Made by a program: the position numbers and the translations under genes
Notes under the pieces: model-generated
Told to the model about the DNA's origin: nothing
What the model saw: the letters and a program-made list of their open reading frames with translations, nothing else
The model's database searches: none
Shown here: positions 1 through 11,630 of the stretch, in pieces
Layout of the letters: every line of letters starts with the position of its first letter
Numbering within the stretch: the first letter of the stretch is position 1
From: Trichaptum fuscoviolaceum
Taxonomy: Eukaryota; Basidiomycota; Agaricomycetes; Hymenochaetales; Trichaptaceae
Direction of reading: 5' to 3'
NCBI GenBank assembly: GCA_910574455.1
Contig: CAJSYZ010000002.1
Location: forward strand, 6,223,390-6,287,389
Length of the DNA stretch: 64,000 bases

Positions 1-249
1 GCACAGTGCACAACAGGAGTTGCATGACGTTAAGAGCGTAGACTACGTCCTCGGTGCAGCTTGATCTCATTGTGGATGGTACTCGGTTTAAGTACGCTTA
101 AGGATCGGAAGTATTTCTATGGGAGATCGTGCCCTTGTATTCGCGGTCACTTGAGCGAAGTATAAGGAAGCAGTAATATGAGTGACTCCAAGTCGGTCCA
201 TACGGAAGGACGGGGACGATGACGGTTGACAAAAGACGCAATGTCTAAG

Positions 250-1410
250 TTAATCGTAGTTGTGCGTCGGACCGCCGAAGCCGCTGACCTGGATCACGCA
301 TGGAAGGTTTGCAGTCGTCCAACAAGGTCGAACAGGAAAGTGGTTCTCCGCCCCGCATAGTGAGAAGAAAAAGAATCCCATGCGTCAGAGGCAGGTGGTC
401 TGCTCTTGTGACCAATCTTATTTCTTCGTTCATTCCGGCGGCTCACCCGCTTAAATAGGTACGCCGGGCTCGCAGGTTCTGGAATGAGAGATGAAGAGGA
501 CCAGCTTAGAGTTTTGACTCCTGGATAAACGGATGTGTACTGCTGTCGTAGACGTCTTGAGCAACAGCTGTAATATGATACCCAGAATAAATTCAGATGT
601 ATTAGACCATGAACGGAAGGGAAAGGAGACTATTGCACACACCGGAAGTCGCAAATTCGTGGACTATTCTGAAAGTTACCCGGGACTCTTGGCGGAGCAG
701 GCGCATGACGCATTAAGGCCTTTCTAACTTTACATCGCAGCTAAGTAATATCAGGGCGAATTAAGAACGTGAGCGAGCTAAGAGGAGGATATCGCAAGCC
801 TGACCTATCGGTGCTTGGCTCGTGCGCTGGGTTCGTGGTGGAAAAGGTGGAAGACAGCGCTGAATGCTACTTTGTTCTCCGGGAGATCGTACTTCAACTG
901 CAAAAGTCCGTCCGACCACATAAAGAGCCTGACCGAACGGTAGAGCTCCTAATTGATTGAGGATTGCGCATCCTACGGCGTATGTGGATGCAACGCCACG
1001 GTAGACTTCAGGTGTTTCGTCCAAATGGGCGTGATAGCCGAATGAGCCTAAGGTGAAGGCGAGAATGCTTCCCTGATCTCATCAATCCAAGCGAGTGTCT
1101 CAATTGCTGTGAGCGACCACAAAAAGTGTGCTTCTGCATCCTGACTCCTGAGAGCAACAGTATTAGCCAGAAATTCTCTGACATAAACAGAATTTGGCCT
1201 ACGTAGAGCTACCAGATAAGGGTGAAGCAGGTTTGGAAGGCCACTATCGAAGTAAAATGTCTCCGTGTGCGACGATGGCAAGCTCTTCGTGGCCGAATCT
1301 GTAATCGCTGTAGAGATGCTGATGGGCGGAGTGAGATGGAGATAGAGGGGCGCGACGAAGAGCGTCAGGCACTCTGCGATGTAAGCGAACCGTAGATATT
1401 GTCGTTCTCT
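250..1410 (-). pseudogene. Decayed copy 1 of an unrecognised gene (inverted repeat partner of 15.8-16.8 kb)
   Basis: Read on the minus strand, about 1410 down to 1048 is open and encodes a segment containing GLPNLLHPYLVAL and a Trp-rich stretch (WSLTAIETLAWIDEI). The reading then shifts frame and continues at 1024-761 with ETPEVYRG and LGALPFGQ. The same landmarks (GLPNFLRAYLVAI, APEVYRDL, LKILPFDQ) appear in the same order on the plus strand at 15.9-16.25 kb. The 3' flank at about 250-455 also matches 16.53-16.76 kb in inverted orientation. I do not recognise the family. The frame break and missing ends argue for a pseudogene rather than an unspliced gene. Confidence 0.55.
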
Positions 1411-2799
1411 TGCTATCCCTCAGCGAAGACCCAGTGGTGAGGTTCTCGAAGATCTCCTTGATGACTGACTGGAAGAGAAACGATATTAGCTATTGGTAGA
1501 TACGAGATTTCTAGGTTCTCATTTAGTCTCAAAGACTCGTCTTACTTTGTGGTTTCCAACAATAAGAGAGCTACGTGTCCAATGCAGAGTGAACTCTTCT
1601 CCAAATTCCTGAGTCGATAGCGTCCAAAGAAGGAACAGATGAAGTTTTCGGGAGTGTGCTGCTCGCCTAGGTGATACGAAAGGCCTGCACCATGTTCATG
1701 GTGGTGCGGAACGGAAGACGCGTTTCTTGATGTTGTGTTCTTCCACTCATTCGTAGACGCAGGTCGCGGTATCCACGCCCGTATGTTTGTCTTTAAACAG
1801 ACTCTTGCGTTGTTGCATCATAGAGCAATGGGAACAATAAAGGAGACGTCAAAACTGGGAGTTGGCTGAGTGAAGATTCAAGAATGATGAGTAGAGTGAA
1901 CAGACGCGCACCACGATCAATTGTGTCTCAAGATAATAGACGGGCTCAATCCTCTCCCCGTCTCCGATCCCCTCAATGCACAGCTGATCGGCCACGATCG
2001 CAGATAGCTTTGTATGGAAAGCCCAAGATTTTTTCTTCATTGAGGTCAAAGAGCACCGGAATTGCGTATACCGTAACACCGCTCGTTCGGAACTACAGGA
2101 TGCTGACGCATAAGTTGATTAAAGGACACATTGCAATTGGTTGTAGCACTTACTGAAGAGCCTTAGATGGCCGAGCTGTACGCAAGCTAACTCGTCGGTG
2201 ACGTTCAATAGTCCATGTACGTGCAAGACGTCCCGATTGTCGGCGGACTAATGAACGAATTTCAGTGAGAAAGTACGGCTTAGTGCAAAATAAATGTGTA
2301 CAATGCGTGAGAGCTACGTTTTCCCCCACGATCGTGATGTACCAGAGTCGGAACGTAAAGAGGTTCTCGAGCCTAGTAGTCGATGATAGTAAATCGAAGT
2401 GGACGAGACCTTTGAACAAGGCTTTTAGCCCTTGGCACATTCCATGACACACAGCAAGCTATGTGTTTGAAGTCTCAAGAGTCTAGGCGTAGCTGAAGAA
2501 GCGAAGCAAAAGAAGCTATTCTATAGGTGGTTAATAAAAAATGATGTCCATGCTGTTTGGATAGTTTTTTGTTGTCAGAAGGTTGATTTGGTTATTTCGA
2601 GTCTAAGCCGCCATAGCTACCTTTGAACGAAGTATAGGTTGAATTGGATCAAGGTGATAATATCATGTAGTCACATTAATGAGCTCAAGGAAAGTGTTGC
2701 GCAGATAGAGCGCAATGGTTGGAGAAGGAGGACAAGCAACTCGGACGCGAGGGACTGGATGAATTGAATTAAACTCAGATAAGAAAAAGATGCCCATAT
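1411..2799. other. No gene recognised
   Basis: Only short chance reading frames on both strands, without splice-linked homology or recognisable motifs. Nothing assignable was seen. Confidence 0.5.
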
Positions 2800-3649
2800 G
2801 TGGAATGCCGAGGCTCGGCACGGTATGGACTAAGCCCGAATAAGGGCATACCGGAGGTCAATCAGCTGAGAGTCGTTGTCGTCGTCGTCGTTGACCTCTT
2901 CCTCCGCGTCCACGATCTGCGCTCCCGCCGTTCCCGCCGTCCCCGCCGTCGTCGATGCAGCGTGTGTGGTCGACATACCTCGAAAGCAAGTCGGACAGCA
3001 GCCACGGACACGCGCCTGCCGCCGACGCGCTCTTCGCCTCCGCGCGCCCGGTAAGTTCTCCGTTGGCCTATTAGGTAAATGGGTTGCAACGAGAAAAAAC
3101 TGACCGGCCCTGACCCTCCCTACGCTCATTTCACCACAAATCACCTCACACACCGTCTTCGTTTCACACTCGACACCGTCTCGCACTCCTTGCCAACTTC
3201 CCCAACACTCCTTTGACGACGGCGACGACAACGACGACAACGGGCGCGATTGCGTGTACAGATGGACCATATCCCGTGAGTCTCTTTTTGCTTTCTTGTT
3301 GGACAGTCGAGTGGCACGGTGGAAAGGCAGATGGGCGTGGACAGTAGTAGGACATCATTAGGCTTGGGCTGCTCACACAAGCGTTGGCGGTTTGTCAATC
3401 GCTTCCTTGCGTTGGGTAAAAGATGTTTTGGGTAAAAGATGTTTTGGGCGGGGGAAGGCGGTCGGCGGCCTTTGCATGTCACCGGCTGTCACGCCTTGGC
3501 TGCGGAGTATCATTTTTTTCTTGACATTCCTCCCTTCGACACCACCTTTCTTTTCCTCCAACTATTGTCCATTAACCATCACCGTCATTCGTTCGTCAAC
3601 GTGCACAGCTGACTGTTGTTGAAGCAGCCATCGTCGTGCATCGTCGAAC
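2800..3649. other. Upstream region of the tetraspanin gene, simple repeats
   Basis: Holds GTC/GAC trinucleotide runs near 2875-2895, 2925-2960 and 3220-3240. These create low-complexity reading frames rich in Asp, Arg or Val on both strands. A perfect 16-bp tandem duplication lies at 3414-3429 and 3430-3445. Pyrimidine-rich stretches just before 3650 fit a fungal promoter/5' leader. No convincing gene. Confidence 0.45.
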
Positions 3650-5109
3650 ATGTCGCACACAAACTCGCTCGCTTCCTCACAGCGACACATCCTAGCAGAC
3701 AATGACCAGAGCATGTCTCTCGAACCACCAAATGCGCCCTTCGCTGGGCTCGCTCAGCCACCTGGTTCACCAAAGGGCTCCTTTCGCTCGCTCACCCCAT
3801 CCAACACCATCGGCGGCGACGGCGACACCAAGGGCATGACCAACTCGCTTTCGGTCAACTATCTGCCACAAAAGTTCTCCCGCCCCGTCAGTCCAGGCAG
3901 CGGCAGTGGCATCTACAAACGCAAGGGTGGCAAGGGTGGCAAGGGCATGATGGTCCCCAAACAGGGCGGAGGACGAGAAGCGTTTCGCAGCGGGGAGGCG
4001 CGGATGCCCGGTGAGAACGACGACGACTACGACGGCGTCGACGTCTCGAACGTTCGCGCGACCATCTTCGGTGCGAAGGGCCACAAGCCTAAGCTGAGAT
4101 GGAACAAATTCAAGTGGATTCTATTCTTTTTCAACCTAGTGGTGCGTTATCACTTTTCTTCCAATTGGCTCATCTCATTGATCGACAAATAGGTCTCGAT
4201 GTACTCGCTCATCACTCTCATCTTCGTTCTTCTCACCTGGTTCAACGTCTGGAAGCACGCCGACGTCGTCCGTGTCGGCAACCGCACCGAGCTCATCGTC
4301 TCCACCCTCGCCGCCTCAGTCGGTGTCGTCACCTCCCTCCTCGGCTGGGCCGGCATCTTCCTCAACAACCGTGGCTTCCTCGCCGTCTACAACGTTCTGC
4401 TCTGGGTCATGCTCGCCATGATTGCCGCCCCTGGCTACCTCACGTACAAGCGCCGCACGTTCAACTTGGAGGGCAAGGTCAACGCCCAGTGGTCGCGCAT
4501 GCTCGGGCTCACCGGTCGCCTGCGCATCCAGAACCAGCTCAACTGCTGCGGCTACTTCTCACCTTTCGTCGAGGCCACGGCCAGTCAGACCTGCTATGCG
4601 CGCAGCATCCTGCCTGGCTGCAAGAACGACTACCTCAAGTTCGAGAAGACGGTGCTCGAGCGCTGGTACATCGTCGCGTTTTCGATCGTCCCTGTGCACA
4701 TTGCGAGCATCTTCGCTGCGCTTTTGTGCTCGAACCACGTCACGTATCGCTTCGGGAAGGGTATGATGCCGAAGGCGTATCGACTGAGCATGAACAGCAT
4801 GGCGGTTATCATGGACAATTACGCAAAGTGAGTTTGTTTCTTGCTGCTCGTCTTTAGCCACCCTAATGTTTTCTCGTTTGAAGTCAATTGGCGGAGCAGT
4901 ATGGCGCAGACGTGGCATCTGACCTTCTCCTGCGGTCGCGATCGAACCTGCAGCTCGACAGCGTGCCTTCGCTTGGCTACGCGCCTTCTTCAGGGACGCC
5001 GCCACCAGCGCCAGGGTACGCAGCCCCTCCCGGCGGTGGTGGAGGCTACCATGCGCAGTATGCGTCGCTGGGTGGGACAATCTCGGATGATTATGGGAAG
5101 AAGTTGTGA
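3650..5109 (+). CDS. Tetraspanin, Tsp2-like
   Basis: Four-pass membrane protein of the tetraspanin superfamily, which organises membrane microdomains; Tsp2-type members are basidiomycete proteins. Exons 3650-4141, 4193-4827 and 4884-5109 join in frame to 450 aa. There is a long polar cytoplasmic N-terminus (about 1-150, Ser/Pro/Gly-rich with a Lys/Gly patch). TM1 begins near residue 152, followed by TM2 and TM3 (GFLAVYNVLLWVMLAMI). The extracellular loop carries the diagnostic CCG at residues 282-284 plus two further Cys. TM4 starts at WYIVAFSIVPVHIASIF. The tail is Pro/Gly-rich and ends GKKL. The introns are 51 and 56 nt with GTGCGT and GTGAGT donors. The start is the first Met of the open exon. 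The family is clear; the cellular role is inferred only from the family. Confidence 0.9.
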
Positions 5110-7359
5110 TGTACGCATAAAGAGTTTTGGACCGTGCCATGGACTTGTTTTCATTGTCTTCATTCTTATCCCGTTGGTTTCTCATTGCCTGACTGCCCGT
5201 TGAGGACCTTTCTGCCGAACTTTCTCGTATTTCATCCCTTGTGGTGCGGCTGACACACTCTTTTCTTCTCATCACGTACCTGTTCTGCTGGGGACAAAAC
5301 CAAGTACATTATTCGTAGGCGTACATTATATTAACAGTTATACCCTTCCAATTGCAATAGACTCGAAAGACAGTCATCGTGAATAAATCGACAGGCTGGG
5401 AGAGACATAGCGACTAAGGAGGGTGGTTATTAGATTTTAAACCAGTCGTTTGTGAAATGAGAATGAAACGACTGGTACCACTCAGATAGAAGAAGGTCAG
5501 TTACCTTATTGTGACCGATGAGTCATTATTTACCTGATCAGTATATTGGAGTTTGGACTGGCCATCAAATTTTAATGGGTTTCTCAAGTTCAAGCCGGTG
5601 GCTTCCCGAGTCCAGGTCATTCTTTTTCTTTCTGTTTCTTGCACGAATTACTTGAAGATAGCAGATTGTAAGTAGTTTGTGCTACATCTTGATCCTTGAA
5701 TACACTCTCCTGATGGATAACTTAATGGTATAGAGTAATAGATGTTGATTTTACTACATGAATACAACCGAACATCGTGCGCGTCATGACCGGAATAATT
5801 TACGTGGGACTTCACACTCAATTTGTCTCTTACTATGTACGTACTGTCACATGACCAGATTCGGATCGAAAATACATGTTTAGCTCGCAGCAATTCTAAT
5901 AATCTAGTTTCAGCCAGCTTAACTTCATATTCGTGTGATATACCTTGCAAATAATAGAATCACAAATTATGGGAATTTTAGCAGTAGTATAATGTCTTCT
6001 ACAGAATATCTATATCCCAAAGGTCATGATTCACTAAAATACCCACAACGGATCGGCGTGGGAATATATAATCAGCTAACTTTCTTCTGACTTCTGAATG
6101 ATTTCTGTATATCTGTTCATCAAAATGATGCGTCAATAACACTACAAAGATCTGTTAGCTGACGGATATAAAGTTTAGAGGCAGATTCGATTCAAGAAAT
6201 TCGTGTTGGTAGCATAAAAAAATTGCTTGATGCTTGTTTGTGGTTGTTTGTTTCTTAGTCCGTAGGACCGGAATATCATGGCTCAAGAAAAAGTTTGCCA
6301 TTCGGAGATCAGTTCTTCACCAAATCTCATGATTCAAGCTTTAACTAGCTTACAAGAGTGCTTGTAGTAGATATTTATGATTATCCTCTGTGCTCCACAT
6401 TCCTGAACTGAGATAAATGATATTTTGTATGTGCACTACATTTTCAATATGAGAAGCATATATGCTATTTTACCACATACACATAGGCTGTAAAATCGTG
6501 ATAAATTCATAACCGAAGCTCAATAGGTGCTTTATGTGGAGTATATGATTTGTTTCGCAATTTTATACCCACTCGATTTAAAATAAGTCAACTTCAAACC
6601 AAAGGACTGAACTTACAAAGTATGGAAATATGTTGCATATATGCACAGTTACTAATAATTAACGAAGTCAATACATTTTTCTATGGCCATTAGTCTGTAC
6701 TTATAGTAGCTGCAGTGAATGATGTGAAAGAATGACACAGATTGTCCTAGTCAAAGCTGAGCAAAAGAGCATGCAAACGAAGGGAACGGGAAGGATGAAA
6801 CCAAATTTGGTAATTGCATGCAAAACAGCTATGTATTTCCGAAATTCGTGCTATGACATGACATAAACTGACTTGAAAGCTATCTAAATGTATTCTAGGA
6901 CTAATATAACGCATCTTCAAGAAAGAATGGAGGGGTTTCATGCAGTTTTGAGGTCTGTAGAGCTTCGTCGATCCGTTGATGGGTGCGATCCGTTGGTGGT
7001 CACGTGACAGTATTAGGGAAATAGGGGAGTTTTGTGTGACTCAAGTTCCATTTCCTGTTGAGTCAGGCCAGTCGTTACACCAACTTTAAGCGGCACAAAC
7101 GACTGTCAGTGGTTTATAAGTCTGCAAATGAGACTTCAATCTACTACGGATCTTATCCGCCAACCTATTTTTCCTTGACTGTACTTGCCAATGGTTGAAG
7201 TATGTGCACCTTTAATTACACCTCTGTAATGAATAGGCGGATAATTGAACGGGTTATCGGTCGGGACCTATGAGCTGCAAAATATTTAGTCGCTATATTA
7301 CGCGCCTTGCGTGGACTCGAGTCATCCCAAACCCACACCCCTTCAAGCTCTTTTCTACA
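5110..7359. other. AT-rich intergenic region
   Basis: About 2.2 kb between the tetraspanin stop and the first aminotransferase start. The sequence is AT-rich with frequent stops on both strands. A palindromic GTCACGTGAC box lies near 7000, the kind of E-box bHLH regulators bind, but its role is unproven. No gene or remnant recognised. Confidence 0.55.
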
Positions 7360-9241
7360 ATGACCATGAACACTGGTGAAACGTCTGCAACGAATGGTGC
7401 TGCAGTGCCTTTTGACGGAAAGTCTCAGGTGAGTTATTCGGTACGCTAAGTTAGCAAATGGAGGTAAATCTGACGCCCATACGTAGACCACGCACTCAGA
7501 CGGCCTGCCCGTCGCTTTAGAGCCGCAACCATCTGCGAGCGAAAAGTCTTCACAAGTGAAGCACTTACCGACCGAGTACTATGCCCAGTTCTTCTCCGAG
7601 CAGTCAAAAAGGCGGAAGCCTAGTCCTAGTGAGTTCTTTAGCAACAGAAGCATGCTTCGAGTTCTAAAACCTCCTGCAGTCCGGGGCCTGTTCCCACTTG
7701 AGCAAACACCCGGTGTCATCTCGCTCCTCGCAGGCAAGCCTAACCCGACCTCGTTCCCCATCACCGACCTGCAGATTGCCATCCGCTCGGCGGCAGACGC
7801 ACCTGGTACAGCGAGCACGCCGATTACGATTGACAGCGGGGCGCTGGCGGATGGGCTGCAGTATGGGCCGACGGCGGGATATGCACCGCTTGTGAGCTGG
7901 CTGAAGGGGCTGCAGAAGTATTCGCATGGGCGTGGGGAGGGAGAGGGCTGGAGGATTTCGATGGGTTCGGGCTCGCAGGACTCGTTGTACAAGGTGAGTG
8001 CTGTGTGGCTTAATGTGAGGCTGAAGGACTGACATATGCCAGGCCTTCCATGCATTAATAACACCTGGAGATTCAATATTGGTCGAGTCGCCGGCGTATG
8101 CGTACGTTGGCTGTTAATTGCTGACATTCGTGTGGCTAACAAGTGTCTGAAGTGGTGTGCTCCCAATGCTGGACGAGCTGAACGCAGATATCATCCGTAC
8201 GTCCTGCTGTGCTCCTCAGATCAAAATATGTTGGTCTAAAATACTTCAATCTAGCTGTTGACACTGATGCTAAAGGCATTCTGTCGTCTTCCTTACGAGA
8301 GATACTGGAAAACTGGCCGTCGTCGAAGCCACTGCCGAAGGCGTTGTATACTGTTCCCGTACGTTCCGCGCATATTATGGAGAGTGCATTGACAAATGTC
8401 TTGTCTCACAGTACGGCTGCAATCCCACTGGAATGACCGCGACAGAAGACAGGCGGCGCGAGGTACTCGCTTTGTCGGTCAAGTACAACTTTATCATTCT
8501 GGAAGGTACGTTTGGGCTGCTCAATGTCTCACATTCATTTGACTTAAAACAATCTTTGCAGACGACCCTTACTACTATCTCTACTACGGCCCTCAACCAC
8601 GGCCCAAGTCCTACTTCGCGCTGGAGCTGGAGCTGCCGGAGGTGGGCCGCGTGCTGAGGTTCGACAGTGTGTCGAAAATCTTATCCGCTGGGATGCGCAT
8701 TGGCTTCGCAACAGGCCCTGCTCCTTTACTCGACGCCATGGACCTACACGTAAGTCACTATCCATCACTTCTTCATTGTATCGCCTCACCCACTTTCCTG
8801 CAGACCGGCACGGCAAACCTGCAAGTCTCGACGTTCACCCAGGTCATCACGCTTGCGATCCTCGACGCCTGGGGCTACGACGGCTTCTGGCGGCACACCG
8901 AAGCGGTCTCTGCCTTCTACCGCCAGCGGCGCGATGTCTTCGAGGCCGCGATGCGGCGGCACCTCGACGGGCTCGTCGACTGGGTCGCGCCCGAGTCCGG
9001 GATGTTCTTCTGGTTCCGCCTCAAGCTCGCGGGCGATGCTCAGGACTCAGAGGAGATCATTCGCAATAAGGCGTTCAAAAATGGCGTGCTGGCGTTGCCT
9101 GGCACGTCGTTCATGCCCGACGGCAAGCGCACGGCGTATGTCCGAGCATCTTTCAGTTTGCTCGAGCCAGACACGGTGGACGAGGCGCTCAAGCGCTTGC
9201 GGGAGGTTTTGGTGGAGGCAAGAGGTCCGGCAACTCAGTGA
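7360..9241 (+). CDS. PLP-dependent aminotransferase class I/II (aminoadipate/aromatic type), copy 1
   Basis: Fold-type I aminotransferase resembling fungal Aro8/LysN/kynurenine-aminoadipate enzymes, which move amino groups between 2-aminoadipate or aromatic amino acids and 2-oxo acids. Nine exons: 7360-7428, 7487-7628, 7680-7993, 8043-8101, 8153-8196, 8255-8358, 8412-8505, 8562-8749 and 8804-9241 (483 aa). Visible landmarks: GLQYGPTAGY near the N-terminal cofactor site, MGSGSQDSLYK, the NPTG motif at 248-251, DDPYYYLYYG at 276-285, and the Schiff-base lysine K314 in DSVSKILSAGMRIG. A C-terminal YVRASFSLLEP supplies the expected substrate-carboxylate Arg. The start ATG gives a 23-residue first exon that aligns with the paralogue at 18739. 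Substrate preference cannot be told from sequence alone. Confidence 0.9.
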
Positions 9242-11630
9242 AAGGATGTCAAAAAGACGGTATTCTTGTTGGATATTGGATAGACCAGCATGGAAATCTC
9301 GTGGTATGTAACACCATGTAAAATTTAGAACATTGAAATCGCGTTGTCAAATAGACCAGCAGAATGCATAACAAGGCAAAAAGGCGCGAAGAACAAAATT
9401 GCTATGCATTACATAGCTCATTACCCTCGATTCACCCGAAGCAAAGTCATAAGGATGGGTGCGCAATGTCTCACTTGGCATTCGGGCGGAACATCTGCGC
9501 GAGTCATGCAAGTGGAGGGCGGGCAAATGTAAATCTGGCAACACGCGTACTCTTACGCTCGAGGGGTCTCGAGGGGTGTCATGTGCCCCTATACACTGGA
9601 AGACACCTCCGGTTCCGTGAAGGGACTCAAATGCGAGGGTTCGGGCCTTTGAAGGATCGCGATCGTGAGCTGCCATTCTTGCGGAAATCCTTTGGGATGA
9701 GCAACTCGTCTTAGCTCATGAAGTTGACCTTCCGGTGCTGGTCGTTCCGGTCTCCGTATTCAGTTCTCAGAGCTCTTGGATGTTTATCCATGAAGACTTC
9801 CTTCTTCCGGAAAACCTCGATGAAGAGGATGCTCGGGGCATCCTACGCCTACTATTCATCCGTCTATCCCGGTACTGCTCTTTCCCTTTTGGCGCTGGCG
9901 CTCTTTATTGAATCGCCATTCGCACCTTCATGATGCCATTATACACTCGATCCCTTCGTTCTGGAGTCAGGTTGCAGAATATTCAATCTCTGTACCTCGG
10001 GCATAGGCTTTCGTAATTCACTGATTCCACAGCCATGTCTCCTTCGCCAAACACAGCGGCTCTTAATCGCTCTAATGATGCATTATATCTACTGCTGGCT
10101 CGCTCCTGCCACCAGCCATTGCTGAATGCCTTACAGACACGAAGTTACTCGACAATTGATAGACAAGACAAGGAGCACTTCGTTTGCGACGACTGCGGAC
10201 TGGCCGAAACCACAGAAATGCAGGAACTTCCACTTTCGCGAGTCAATAACATGTTACAGCATCTTCTCCGACTCCTCTCAAACCCTCACGATCGCCAGGA
10301 AAGCTCGTCTTTCCGGCTTGCGCTCCTTCACAATTGAAGCCGTGGATGATCATGATATATATATGTTCCTGGAACTTCCATTACTGAACTACGAACATGA
10401 GTATAGCGCCCTGCTCCTTATTCACTTCTTACAGTCTTCAATTTGCTCGGCCATCTCGTGCATCATCTCTGGCGACTAGCTCGGAGACGGCCTATTTCGC
10501 AACGTGATCTCGTTGGTCGCTCCTCTTAGGCAGAATCCGGATGGAAGTTGTCGACAACCAATTACGTTACGGAAGATCAACGCACGTTATACATCAGAAG
10601 CTGAACTGGTGTGCGCCTTTACCGGGAAACCTGTATACGGTCACCCCACTGTTCTGTTCTCAGGTGGCCACCCCTGATTTACTGCGCGGACTCTCGCAGA
10701 AACGGGTCAATCGGAGTTTTCTGATCCAAAAGCGTCACTACTTCCCTTCTATGGATAAGTAGAATTATCCGATTTCTGCTCTACGTGTTATGGCCTAATG
10801 GTGTCCAATACCTTCACGGGTCCATACGGGCCCACAATGAATGTACAGTCCTCCGTCTTTCGCGTGAGTTTTGTCTATTTTAATCCTTTAACTTGTCACA
10901 AAAATAGAACACGGTCTAATTTAGAACAATTATCTATTTCTGTCCCCTTGACGTCTATCTACAGCGCACTCATTTTGCAGCACTGAATATTGAATGGATC
11001 AATTTTTCCTAGGGCGCTTTAGGAGACTAGTGCGTTTTCGAGTTCTCCGTAAAGCATTTATTAAACTATCATATTGCTCGACTAGCAGCCTCCATTGCCG
11101 CCGCCGATAATGCCCGCTACTAGCAAGTTAGTAGGACAATACAGGCCCGCTGGACCCGGATGCTGTTGTTCTATCTAGTAAGTGTTGTCACTTCTGGTAA
11201 ATATAATGGAGAGCGACATCTCATACTGACTTAATCCCGTCCTCAATCGTGTAGAATTTCGGAACACCCTCTGATGGTGGCGAAGCTAATGCAACAATCT
11301 TCGCGGCAGAAGTCGGGTCTATCTCCTCGTCAGGCACCGGTCGGCTTCATTGTAAGAACTCTGCTTTACGGGGAACATGACTTGGTTCTCCCTCAGCAAA
11401 TGGGATGCGTTCAGCGACACTTGCTACCTCTATTCAGCCCAACTGTGGATTACATGGTCCCTACATACTCCGAATTACACAACTCGAAGCAGTGATAGCC
11501 CGATTCATCATTATACCATGGATCTGTTGCTTAAAGCAGTCTTTCCCTATATAATACACCTAGTAAGGCTTTCTTCTTGTCCTGTCAGACTCGTTTGCAT
11601 TCTGTAAACCGCACACTCCGTCGATTCAAG
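9242..11630. other. Intergenic region, no gene recognised
   Basis: Several frames of 60-117 codons occur on both strands (for example 10126-10479), but none shows a recognisable motif, splice-linked extension or repeat elsewhere in the window. Possibly old decayed sequence. Confidence 0.45.

Noticed and set aside
2830..3270. A 146-codon minus-strand frame with an Asp/Asn-rich end
   Set aside because: Low-complexity product of GTC/GAC repeats with no homologous landmarks.
4099..4857. A 252-codon frame overlapping the tetraspanin gene
   Set aside because: Arg/His/Pro-rich out-of-frame reading of a GC-rich exon; the tetraspanin frame has the CCG motif and membrane segments.
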